The notes below the pieces were generated by a model. The model was not told the origin of the DNA, did not search any database, and saw only the letters and a list, made by a program, of their open reading frames with translations. Below are positions 1-6,803 of a DNA stretch of 44,088 nt, one piece after another. Made by a program: the position numbers and the translations under genes. How positions within the stretch are numbered: position 1 is the stretch's first letter; each line of letters begins with the position of its first letter. The stretch is from Anaerovoracaceae bacterium (GTDB lineage: Bacteria; Bacillota; Clostridia; Peptostreptococcales; Anaerovoracaceae): the NCBI GenBank assembly GCA_029983755.1, contig JASBYX010000008.1, positions 1-44,088 of the forward strand. The letters run 5' to 3'.

Positions 1-44
1 AATTATATTTACAAATAATTACCAAGATTTTCCATGTTCCGTTG

Positions 45-73
45 TTGTAAAACCGTTGGAATTGGTGTATAAT
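45..73 (+). promoter_or_regulatory. Sigma-A type promoter of the cytidylate kinase-like gene
   Basis: TTGTAA at 45-50, a 17-nt spacer, then a perfect TATAAT at 68-73. The start codon lies 43 nt downstream behind a strong AAGGAGG ribosome site. Confidence 0.6.
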
Positions 74-115
74 ATCAGTAGAAAAGAGACATTGACTCGT
101 TTGTAAGGAGGCGCA

Positions 116-727
116 ATGAAGAAATTAGTCACAATTAGCAGGCAGTTTGGTAGCGGCGGTAGAATAATCGGCAAGATTGTTGCGGAGAAGCTCGGAGTTA
201 AGTTCTATGACAAGGAAATCATAGAAATGGCCACTGAGGAAAGCGGACTTGATAGAACAATTTTTGAAGGGGAAGAGCTAAGAGCTAAGAATAGCTTCAC
301 CTATGGCCTTTCGTCAGCTATATGTTTGGGTGAGTCCATCGCTGCAGATCCCATGAGTATAAATGACAAGGTTTTTGTGGCTCAGTATAAGGTGATCGAG
401 AAGATTGCTGAGGGTGGAGAAGGTGTTATAGTCGGCAGATGTGCGGACTTTGTCTTGAAGGATGTTCCGGGGGTTACCAACATCTTCATACACGGCGAAA
501 AGGAAGATAGAATCAGACGCTGTATTGAAGAATACGGTGAACAACCGGAGACTATTGAGGAGCTAATTAAGACATATGATAAGGCTAGGGAGAATTATTA
601 CAACTATCATACTAGCTTCAAATGGGGAGACATCAGAAACTATAATTTGAGTCTGAATTCTTCATATATCGACTATGAGGAAGCTGCCAACCTTATCATA
701 TCCTATATAGAAAAAAGAAAGTATTAA
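116..727 (+). CDS. Cytidylate kinase-like family protein
   Basis: This 203-residue cytoplasmic protein opens with a nucleotide-binding stretch typical of the cytidylate kinase-like family: ITISRQFGSGG-type strand, then the GSGGRIIG P-loop at about residues 12-19. It continues with FYDKEIIE, as expected for the helix that follows the P-loop. The family is related to CMP kinase and shikimate kinase but lacks a proven substrate in most members, so phosphorylation of a nucleoside monophosphate is an inference. GRCADFVL near residue 107 resembles the family's conserved GRcaDyil segment. The start is fixed by AAGGAGG 7 nt before the ATG. A 69-residue membrane protein follows 52 nt downstream and may be co-transcribed. 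It is probably not the essential Cmk, which is a different subfamily. Confidence 0.8.
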   Translation: MKKLVTISRQFGSGGRIIGKIVAEKLGVKFYDKEIIEMATEESGLDRTIFEGEELRAKNSFTYGLSSAICLGESIAADPMSINDKVFVAQYKVIEKIAEGGEGVIVGRCADFVLKDVPGVTNIFIHGEKEDRIRRCIEEYGEQPETIEELIKTYDKARENYYNYHTSFKWGDIRNYNLSLNSSYIDYEEAANLIISYIEKRKY

Positions 728-779
728 AGCCGCTGTATTTGGTGTATAAGTTATACATTGAAAGAAGGAGGATTTTGAG

Positions 780-989
780 ATGAGTAAGAAAGTTAAGAAC
801 GCAGAATCCAAGAATAGCTTTTCAAAGGTAGCCAAGGTTGCTTTGGGAATTCTCGGGGTTGGCTTCGTAGCAGGAACTGCTCTTGTTATCGGCATGGACA
901 GAATCATGAAGAAGATTTTTATCAATGAGGAATGGCCGGAAGAAGAGTGGAGTGGAGAAGACTGGACAGACGAGGATTTAGAAATCTAG
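780..989 (+). CDS. Small membrane protein with acidic tryptophan repeats
   Basis: I do not recognise a family for this 69-residue protein. It has a basic N-terminus (about residues 2-18, rich in lysine), one hydrophobic segment (about residues 19-40, VALGILGVGFVAGTALVIG) and a very acidic tail. The tail is built on a five-residue pattern, EEWPE, EEWSG, EDWTD, ending EDLEI. The likely topology is a single-pass protein with the acidic tail either outside or at the membrane surface; the sequence does not decide which. An AAGGAGG site lies 9 nt before the ATG, so translation is likely strong. It sits between the kinase-like gene and metG with no terminator seen after the upstream gene. Confidence 0.65.
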   Translation: MSKKVKNAESKNSFSKVAKVALGILGVGFVAGTALVIGMDRIMKKIFINEEWPEEEWSGEDWTDEDLEI

Positions 990-1270
990 ATTTCTAGAAA
1001 TATGATTTCCGAAATTCTGAAAGACAAGAATATGATAAAATTCAGGGTTTCTAGAAGGTGATTTTGGTTCCACAATTTAATATTCAGTAACAAACACTTG
1101 CCGGTTCCGACTAGGGTAGATCCCATATTTTGATTATATGGGGAGGGTCGATGTGCCGACGAGTTTTTGTGCTTTTAAATGGTGCTAGTGGAGCTGGTAT
1201 CATGAGCTAGCCGAGCTGGGATCAGGATGGAGCCGACAATACAAGATGATAAAAGGAAGGATTGATCAGA
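990..1270 (+). other. Structured leader region upstream of metG
   Basis: This 281-nt stretch has no convincing gene. It contains a perfect 7-bp inverted repeat CCCATAT/ATATGGG (1122-1128 and 1136-1142, 7-nt loop). A shorter stem GTCG/CGAC (1147-1150, 1157-1160) follows, with TTTTT at 1164-1168. CCGAC at 1107-1111 could pair with the GTCG instead, giving mutually exclusive folds. A near-perfect 12-nt direct repeat (GAGCTGGTATCA at 1191, GAGCTGGGATCA at 1213) lies further down. I looked for T-box and SAM riboswitch signatures and did not find them. A 19-codon open frame starting at 1151 is present but weak. Confidence 0.35.
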
Positions 1271-3190
1271 ATGAGCGATAAGAAGAAGTATTACATTACA
1301 ACGCCAATTTATTATCCTAGTGACAAGTTGCACATAGGACATACTTACTGTACCGTGATGGCGGATGCAATGGCAAGGTTCAAGAGACTTTCAGGCTATG
1401 ATGTGAGATTCCTGACGGGAACAGATGAGCATGGCCAAAAGATACAGACCATCGCTCAGGAAAAGGGAATCACACCACAGGAGCATGTTGATAATATAGT
1501 AGAAGGTGTGAAAAAGCTTTGGGAAACAATGGAAATTTCCTATGATGACTTCATCAGGACAACTGAGCCTAGACACATGGAGAGGGTACAGAAAATTTTC
1601 ATGGAAATCTACGAGAAGGGAGATATATACAAGGACGTATATAGCGGACTTTATTGCAAGCCTTGCGAATCCTTCTGGACCGAGAGCCAGCTTGTAGATG
1701 GAAAGTGCCCTGACTGTGGAAGACCGGTTACGGAGGCCCACGAAGAAGCATATTTCTTCAAGCTTTCCAAGTATCAGGATAGACTCATCGACCTCTTTGA
1801 GAATACCGACTTCCTGCAGCCTGAAACGAGAAGAAACGAGATGTTGGCTTTCGTTAAACAAGGGCTTGATGACCTTTGTATTTCCAGGTCAACCTTTGAT
1901 TGGGGAATCAAGGTGCCAATCGATGAGAAGCACGTAATTTACGTGTGGCTGGATGCTCTAACTAATTACATAACGGCACTCGGATACCCTGATGATAAAG
2001 AGCTTTACGATAGATACTGGCCGGCAGATGTTCACCTGGTTGGGAAAGAAATCGTAAGATTCCACACTGTAATATGGCCAGCTATTTTGATGTCCCTTGG
2101 GCTACCTCTACCAAAGAAGGTTTTGGGTCACGGTTGGCTATTGCTGGACGGTGGTAAGATGTCAAAATCTAAGGGGAACGTTGTTGACCCGGTTAAGCTG
2201 ATAGACAGATACGGCATAGATGCCCTCAAGTACTTCCTCCTAAGAGAGTACACATTCGGACACGATGGAAATTACAGCACGGAAGCACTGATTAAGCGTA
2301 TCAACTCAGACCTTGCAAATGACCTCGGTAATCTAGTTTCAAGAACGGTTTCCATGATTGAAAAGTATAATGGTGGAATTGTACCTGATGCAAAGATTGA
2401 AGATGAATTTGATAAAGACCTCAAAGCCATTGCAATAGGAGCAGCTGATAAGATTGAGGCTCAGATGGATAGTTTTGCATTCCAAAATGCTCTGGAAGAA
2501 ATCTGGGTTCTCGTTAGGCGTGCAAACAAATACATTGACGAAAAGATGCCATGGGCTCTTGCAAAGGACGAAGAACAGAAGGATAATCTTGACACCTGCC
2601 TTCACAATCTTGCTGAATCCATAAGGATAATTTCAATACTCATTTATCCATTCATGCACACAACTTCCGATGAGATTCGTAAACAGATGGGTCTTTGGTA
2701 TGCAGATGTTGCATGGGAAGATGCGAAGGAATTTGAGATGATGTATCAGGAGAAAGTGAAGAAGGGTAAGCCTTTGTTCCCTAGAATCGATGTGGAGAAA
2801 GAACTAGAGGAATTGGCCGCGGCGGAAGATACAGAAGATAATGGGGAAGAGAATATTCCTCTTGAACTTAAACCTGAGATTGAATACGATGATTTCGACA
2901 AAATAGATTTCAGGGTTGGGGAGATCGTCTCCGCTGAGAAGCATCCAAAGGCAGATAAGCTTTTGGTATTCCAAGTAAAAATGGGTACGGAAAAGAGGCA
3001 GATAATATCCGGAGTCGCAGAACATTTCACTCCTGAAGAGATGGTGAACAAGAAGGTCATTGTCGTTGCAAACCTCAAGGCAAGGAAGCTAAGAGGGCTG
3101 GAATCAAAGGGAATGATAATTTTTGCAGATAACGGAGAGAAATTGGAAATTGTAACTACAGATGCTCCGGATGGGGAAACTGTCAGCTAG
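1271..3190 (+). CDS. metG: Methionine--tRNA ligase
   Basis: Charges tRNA-Met with methionine in the cytoplasm. The 639-residue product shows the class I signature HIGH (residues 21-24) and KMSKS (about residue 296). It has a zinc knuckle of two CxxC pairs (YCKPCESF and GKCPDCGRP, about residues 127-150). A C-terminal tRNA-binding domain of the Trbp111 type starts near residue 538 (FDKIDFRVGEIVSAEKHP). Length agrees with Gram-positive MetG with the appended domain. An acidic linker rich in E and D joins catalytic and tRNA-binding parts. A TTG at 1262 lies in frame but abuts the AAGGAAGG ribosome site, so the ATG at 1271, 10 nt from that site, is the start. A structured leader precedes it. Confidence 0.95.
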   Translation: MSDKKKYYITTPIYYPSDKLHIGHTYCTVMADAMARFKRLSGYDVRFLTGTDEHGQKIQTIAQEKGITPQEHVDNIVEGVKKLWETMEISYDDFIRTTEPRHMERVQKIFMEIYEKGDIYKDVYSGLYCKPCESFWTESQLVDGKCPDCGRPVTEAHEEAYFFKLSKYQDRLIDLFENTDFLQPETRRNEMLAFVKQGLDDLCISRSTFDWGIKVPIDEKHVIYVWLDALTNYITALGYPDDKELYDRYWPADVHLVGKEIVRFHTVIWPAILMSLGLPLPKKVLGHGWLLLDGGKMSKSKGNVVDPVKLIDRYGIDALKYFLLREYTFGHDGNYSTEALIKRINSDLANDLGNLVSRTVSMIEKYNGGIVPDAKIEDEFDKDLKAIAIGAADKIEAQMDSFAFQNALEEIWVLVRRANKYIDEKMPWALAKDEEQKDNLDTCLHNLAESIRIISILIYPFMHTTSDEIRKQMGLWYADVAWEDAKEFEMMYQEKVKKGKPLFPRIDVEKELEELAAAEDTEDNGEENIPLELKPEIEYDDFDKIDFRVGEIVSAEKHPKADKLLVFQVKMGTEKRQIISGVAEHFTPEEMVNKKVIVVANLKARKLRGLESKGMIIFADNGEKLEIVTTDAPDGETVS

Positions 3191-3194
3191 CATG

Positions 3195-3222
3195 GACATG
3201 CATAGATAGACATGTACAGATA
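3195..3222 (+). repeat. 14-bp tandem duplication just after the metG stop
   Basis: Two adjacent 14-nt copies, GACATGCATAGATA then GACATGTACAGATA, differ at three positions and begin 4 nt after the metG stop codon. A hairpin follows at 3226-3250 (AGTTTGAGC and GCTCGAACT with a 7-nt loop). It lacks a T-run, so it is not a standard terminator; it ends about 11 nt before the tatD ribosome site. Confidence 0.6.
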
Positions 3223-3274
3223 GAGAGTTTGAGCAACTACAGCTCGAACTAGAACTTAAAAGGAGGTAAGGGAA

Positions 3275-4105
3275 ATGCTTTTTGACTCACATGCACATAT
3301 CAATTTTGAAAAATACACAGACGAAGAAAGACAGGCACTGATGGAAGAAATTGATGGGTCAGATGTTTCTTATGTCATGGATGTTGCATTTGACCTTGCC
3401 TCGTCCCTTCAATCTGTGAAAGATGCTGAAGCTAGGGACTGGTGTTATGCTGTTGTTGGTATCCATCCCCATGAGACCGGGAACATAGACGATATGGAGC
3501 TTACTCTCATAGAGGGTCTTGCAAAGAAGGACAAGGTACAGGCCATCGGTGAAATTGGTCTTGATTATCACTATATGCACAGCTCAAAGGAAGATCAGCA
3601 GAAATGGTTTAGGAAGCAGATTAGACTAGCTAATAAACTTAAGATGCCAATCGTTATTCATTCAAGGGAAGCATCTAAGGACACGATGGATATTTTGAAA
3701 GAAGAAGGGGCTTTTTCTGATGAGAGGAAAAGTTGGTTCCCTGAGAGGAAGCTTTCTGATGGGACTTCTGTAGGAGATGCCAGAGTTTTGTTGCACTGTT
3801 ATTCAGGAAGTGCACAGGAGGCACTTCAATACGTGAAGCTTGGAGGAACTATTTCCATGGCGGGACCTTTAACCTTTAAGAATAATCGAAAAGGGGTAGA
3901 GGTGGTTGAAAAAGTTCCAATGGAGTATCTCCTTGTTGAAACGGATGCACCTTATCTCACTCCTGAGCCACACAGGGGAAAACCGAACAAGTCCCCATAT
4001 GTGGAGCATACAGCAAGAAGGATGGCTGTTATAAAGGGATTGCCATATGAGGAAGTTGCACGGATCACATGCGAAAACGCAAAGAGATTTTTCAATATCA
4101 AATAG
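3275..4105 (+). CDS. tatD: TatD family metal-dependent DNase
   Basis: A TIM-barrel metallohydrolase that cleaves DNA from the 3' end and is linked to DNA repair and turnover. Metal ligands and signatures are in order: DSHAHINF (residues 4-11), GEIGLDYH (about residue 94), HSREA (about residue 128), HCYSGS (about residue 173) and ETDAPYLTPEPHRG near residue 228. The length of 276 exceeds the usual 255 or so. The surplus is a polar insertion around residues 146-166 (SDERKSW...SDGTSVGDA) just before the HCYSGS strand. An AAAAGGAGG site precedes the ATG. metG-tatD adjacency is common in Firmicutes. A strong terminator follows. Confidence 0.92.
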   Translation: MLFDSHAHINFEKYTDEERQALMEEIDGSDVSYVMDVAFDLASSLQSVKDAEARDWCYAVVGIHPHETGNIDDMELTLIEGLAKKDKVQAIGEIGLDYHYMHSSKEDQQKWFRKQIRLANKLKMPIVIHSREASKDTMDILKEEGAFSDERKSWFPERKLSDGTSVGDARVLLHCYSGSAQEALQYVKLGGTISMAGPLTFKNNRKGVEVVEKVPMEYLLVETDAPYLTPEPHRGKPNKSPYVEHTARRMAVIKGLPYEEVARITCENAKRFFNIK

Positions 4106-4173
4106 GCATAGATATAGGCTTAGCTTTGAGATTGATCAAAAATCAATACATGTCAAATAAAAGTTTATGAGGA

Positions 4174-4212
4174 CGAACATGGGATAGGAACTCTACCCTG
4201 TGTTCGTTTTTT
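4174..4212 (+). terminator. Rho-independent terminator after tatD
   Basis: A long stem (CGAACATGGG arm at 4174, partner ending TGTTCG at 4206) with one mismatch and two G-U pairs, a short GAAC-type loop and six Ts at 4207-4212. Confidence 0.8.
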
Positions 4213-4244
4213 AAAGCGGACGTTAAAAAAGAGGATAATAATAT

Positions 4245-4787
4245 ATGAAGAGAAAAAACCATAGGAGAAGAAAGTCCCCATGGAGGAAGATGATAACAAT
4301 TCTCATATCCATAGCCATGACCTTGGGATTTGCATATGCCAGAGATAAGGGATTTATACCCCAAGGAATAATCCCCCAGTTCATGGATAAAAGTGAGTCA
4401 GAGAATGCCGGCTCAGCTTACTGTGAAAGAGTCGTGGATGGAGATACGATAGTCGTTAAGCTCAACGGTAAGAAAGAGAAGGTGAGAATGATCGGCATAG
4501 ACACACCGGAAAGTGTACACCCTGATCCATCGAAGAATAGTCCCGAAGGGGAGGTTACGAGCCAATTTACAAGGGAACACCTTGAGGGGAAATATGTGAG
4601 GCTGGAAACGGATGTGCAGGAGAGGGATAAATACGGAAGAATACTAGCCTATGTATATTTGGGAGATGAGATGTTCAACAAAACACTCTTAAAAGAGGGT
4701 TTAGCTACCCTCATGACAGTACCTCCCAACGTGAAATATGTGGATGAATTCAAGGCTATTCAAGCAGAGAATCCTCCCTATCAATAA
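4245..4787 (+). CDS. Thermonuclease (SNase) domain protein, membrane-anchored or secreted
   Basis: A 180-residue nuclease with a strongly basic N-terminus (about residues 1-15) and one hydrophobic segment (about residues 16-31), giving an export signal or membrane anchor. The staphylococcal nuclease fold follows: VVDGDTIVV (about residue 65), RMIGIDTPE carrying the catalytic Arg and Glu (about residues 84-92) and DKYGRILAYVY carrying the second catalytic Arg (about residue 130). By family knowledge it is a Ca2+-dependent extracellular nuclease degrading DNA and RNA. No signal peptidase site is obvious, so it may stay anchored. The ribosome site is AGAGGAT. The tail after LATLMTVPPN is short compared with S. 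aureus nuclease. It converges with the EamA gene on the other strand, and I see no terminator between them. Confidence 0.85.
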   Translation: MKRKNHRRRKSPWRKMITILISIAMTLGFAYARDKGFIPQGIIPQFMDKSESENAGSAYCERVVDGDTIVVKLNGKKEKVRMIGIDTPESVHPDPSKNSPEGEVTSQFTREHLEGKYVRLETDVQERDKYGRILAYVYLGDEMFNKTLLKEGLATLMTVPPNVKYVDEFKAIQAENPPYQ

Positions 4788-4825
4788 TTCGGAAACTGAG
4801 GATGCCTTGGTTTGTTAGAGAAAAA

Positions 4826-5713
4826 CTATTTCTTAAGCCTCATAGACCATATACCGCTGGCGATGATAATGGCCATTCCAATTAGTGTGGTAATCTTGAG
4901 GTTTTCCCCGAAAACTATAAGAGCCACTATTGGCGAAAGTATCACTCCTGTGTAGTCAAACAGTGCGACAGAGCTTGCCTTCCCTGTGGTGTATGCCTTG
5001 GTGATGAAGTACTGACCGCTCGCAGCAAAAACCCCTATGAGAATGAGATAAATCCAAGAAACCGTATCCGGCCAAACCCAGCTTGATGGCAGGAAAAATG
5101 CAGTGACCACAATTGAAAAAACCGAGAAGTAAAATATGATTACGATTCCTTCAACAGCTCCTGCAAGACGTCCCACCATGGCGTAGGCAGTACCGCCGAA
5201 GAATGCAGAGGCAATTCCCACGATGAATGGGAATATTGAAGCAAAGCCCCCTGACATATCTGAAGACCCGAAGGTGCCCGTTGGATTTATAACCACAACT
5301 GCCCCTATAAACCCCAGCAATATGGTGGCCACCCTCTTCCAAGTAACCTTTTCTTTGAGCAGAGTAAATGCCCAGAAGGTTACGAAAAAGGGATTCAACT
5401 TTTGCAGGATTTGGGCATCAGCAAGATAGAGATGGTTGCTTGCATAAAAAACGCATATCACCCCTAGAAAGCCGAACAAACACCTTATGGCTAAGAAGGG
5501 GCGATGAACAGACTTCACTCGAAGGCTGATGTTTTGTTGCCTTATCACCCAGTAAGAAAAAACCAGCATCACTAAGTTTCGAAAGAATACCTGCTGCATA
5601 AGTGGCATCTGGCCGCCGGAGAGTTTTACCATGGTTGCCATCATCACAAAAGATGTAGACGACAGCATCATACATATAATTGATTTAGTTTTTGTACTTT
5701 CTTTAATGTTCAT
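4826..5713 (-). CDS. EamA/DMT family transporter
   Basis: A 295-residue integral membrane protein with about ten hydrophobic segments arranged as two EamA repeats, the drug/metabolite transporter fold. The first repeat ends in the typical FYASNHLYLADAQILQKLNPFFVTFWAF stretch split by a short loop. The second has YFITKAYTTGKAS. The substrate cannot be read from sequence; relatives export amino acids, nucleotides or metabolites. There is no Shine-Dalgarno before the ATG, and the promoter -10 box ends exactly 7 nt before the A of the ATG, so the transcript is probably leaderless. The next downstream Met codons also lack a ribosome site. It is divergent from the lipoprotein gene. Confidence 0.85.
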   Translation of the reverse strand: MNIKESTKTKSIICMMLSSTSFVMMATMVKLSGGQMPLMQQVFFRNLVMLVFSYWVIRQQNISLRVKSVHRPFLAIRCLFGFLGVICVFYASNHLYLADAQILQKLNPFFVTFWAFTLLKEKVTWKRVATILLGFIGAVVVINPTGTFGSSDMSGGFASIFPFIVGIASAFFGGTAYAMVGRLAGAVEGIVIIFYFSVFSIVVTAFFLPSSWVWPDTVSWIYLILIGVFAASGQYFITKAYTTGKASSVALFDYTGVILSPIVALIVFGENLKITTLIGMAIIIASGIWSMRLKK

Positions 5714-5720
5714 AATTAGT

Positions 5721-5748
5721 ATTATATACCTTTGGATTTTTCTTGCAA
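5721..5748 (-). promoter_or_regulatory. Promoter of the EamA gene, leaderless geometry
   Basis: Read on the minus strand: TTGCAA (5748-5743), a 16-nt spacer, TATAAT (5726-5721), then ACTAATT and the ATG. Transcription would start at or next to the A of the start codon. The -35 hexamer is palindromic and is shared with the divergent promoter. Confidence 0.6.
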
Positions 5749-5771
5749 GATTGACCTTGTGGCTGTATAAT
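5743..5771 (+). promoter_or_regulatory. Promoter of the lipoprotein gene
   Basis: TTGCAA (5743-5748), a 17-nt spacer, perfect TATAAT (5766-5771). The same six bases form the -35 of the divergent EamA promoter, so only one of the two can be occupied by RNA polymerase at a time. Confidence 0.65.
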
Positions 5772-5814
5772 ATTGATATTCAAATTAATGTAGAAGTAAC
5801 AAGGAGAATTGACC

Positions 5815-6516
5815 ATGAACAAGACAATCAAGAAAATCTTTGGGCTCGCAATGGGCGTGACATTGGTATTTGGGCTTGCAGCTTGCGGGGCCAACAGCGA
5901 TACTCCTGAGGGAGCAGCAGAGGCGCTTCTTAAGGACCTACAGAAGGGTGATGAGATCGTTTGGCAGGAAAAGCTAACCGGAAAGAAGCTAAGCGATGAC
6001 GAGAAGAAAAAAATTGAGAAGACACGTAAGGAAAATCCGGATCCTCTCATGGACGAGATGAAGGATTTCGATTATAAGATCCTCGACAGCAAGGAAACCA
6101 AGAAAGGCGAAGAGGCTGAGGTAAATGTTGAAATCACAGCAAACGACTTTCCTAAGTTGGTGGAAAAAGTGAACAAGAAGATGATGTCTAAGGGAGCTGA
6201 ATTAGCTAAGATGTCAAAAGAGGAAGCTAAGAAGGAATACAACAAGGAAATCAAGGCTGCTGCCAAGGATCTAAAGAAAAATGTCAAGAATAAGGTGAAA
6301 TTGGTTGCCAAGTATGACAAAGACAAGAAGGAATGGAAGTTCGGCGACCTGACAAAGGATGTTAAACTTATCGATGCATTGGAAGGTGGCCTTATAACAT
6401 ACATGACTAACCAGCTTCAGAAAGCTATGCCTACTCAGCCTGATGCATCTGCACAACCAGATGCCGGTGTTCAGCCTGATGCCGGTGCTCAGGGGGGACT
6501 GGAGAATAATCAGTAG
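5815..6516 (+). CDS. Lipoprotein with DUF4878-like fold and C-terminal QPDA repeats
   Basis: A 233-residue exported lipoprotein. The signal peptide (basic NKTIKK, hydrophobic core) ends in the lipobox LAAC, so Cys at about residue 25 should be lipidated and anchor the protein outside the membrane. The body (about residues 30-200) is lysine- and glutamate-rich. It begins with a TPEGAAEALLKDLQKGD segment like DUF4878/LumP-type lipoproteins of unknown role; that match is from memory. The C-terminus carries three six-residue units QPDASA, QPDAGV, QPDAGA encoded by exact 18-bp units. An in-frame TTG at 5809 overlaps the AGGAG site, so the ATG at 5815 (8 nt from it) is the start. A terminator lies at 6583-6625. 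Confidence 0.75.
   Translation: MNKTIKKIFGLAMGVTLVFGLAACGANSDTPEGAAEALLKDLQKGDEIVWQEKLTGKKLSDDEKKKIEKTRKENPDPLMDEMKDFDYKILDSKETKKGEEAEVNVEITANDFPKLVEKVNKKMMSKGAELAKMSKEEAKKEYNKEIKAAAKDLKKNVKNKVKLVAKYDKDKKEWKFGDLTKDVKLIDALEGGLITYMTNQLQKAMPTQPDASAQPDAGVQPDAGAQGGLENNQ
6436..6489 (+). repeat. Three 18-bp units encoding QPDA(S/G)x
   Basis: Three consecutive 18-bp units at 6436-6453, 6454-6471 and 6472-6489, in frame in the lipoprotein gene, about 85-90 percent alike. A further CAG follows. Confidence 0.85.
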
Positions 6517-6582
6517 TCGAAGCATTTCGGGGATGTGCTGAAAACTAGGTATTTTTATACAACAAAATAGTTGACAAGCAGG

Positions 6583-6625
6583 GACTGCGGTAGATGTGGA
6601 GAGCTCCACTTGCCGCGGTCTTTTT
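6583..6625 (+). terminator. Rho-independent terminator after the lipoprotein gene
   Basis: GACTGCGG (6583-6590) pairs with CCGCGGTC (6613-6620). An inner stem GTGGAG/CTCCAC lies inside it, and TTTTT follows at 6621-6625. It lies 66 nt beyond the stop. Confidence 0.8.
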
Positions 6626-6717
6626 GTATGGGGATCTTAAGTGATCTGGAATCTGGAAAAAGCCCAAATCCCTTGTAATACAGGAGAAAATTAGGTATAG
6701 CTAACACAAGAAACCGG

Positions 6718-6746
6718 TTGACATTGTATACAGTCAGGAGTACACT
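6718..6746 (+). promoter_or_regulatory. Promoter of pyruvate:ferredoxin oxidoreductase
   Basis: Perfect TTGACA (6718-6723), 17-nt spacer, TACACT (6741-6746). The predicted transcript has a leader of about 50 nt. The spacer, -10 and downstream bases coincide with a sequence also found near 25.5 kb. Confidence 0.65.
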
Positions 6747-6758
6747 TAAACTAGGAAA
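6728..6758 (+). promoter_or_regulatory. Shared cis-element, copy 1 (PFOR promoter)
   Basis: ATACAGTCAGGAGT (6728-6741), 6 nt, AAACTAGGAAA (6748-6758). A second copy with 13 of 14 and 11 of 11 matches and a 7-nt gap lies at 25491-25522. It overlaps the promoter -10, so it could be an operator; the bound factor is unknown. Confidence 0.5.
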
Positions 6759-6803
6759 CAATGTATTAAGCAATTTATGTATAAACAAAGGAAGGTGAAA
6801 CCA

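Noticed and set aside
1151..1210. 19-codon open frame in the metG leader as a leader peptide
   Set aside because: The ribosome site is only 3 nt from the ATG, there is no methionine run, and it lies within the predicted hairpin.
1262..1270. TTG at 1262 as the metG start
   Set aside because: It touches the AAGGAAGG ribosome site; the ATG at 1271 is at the correct distance.
6661..6803. Rex operator before PFOR
   Set aside because: No TTGTTAA-N4-TTAACAA type dyad is present; the conserved element there is different.
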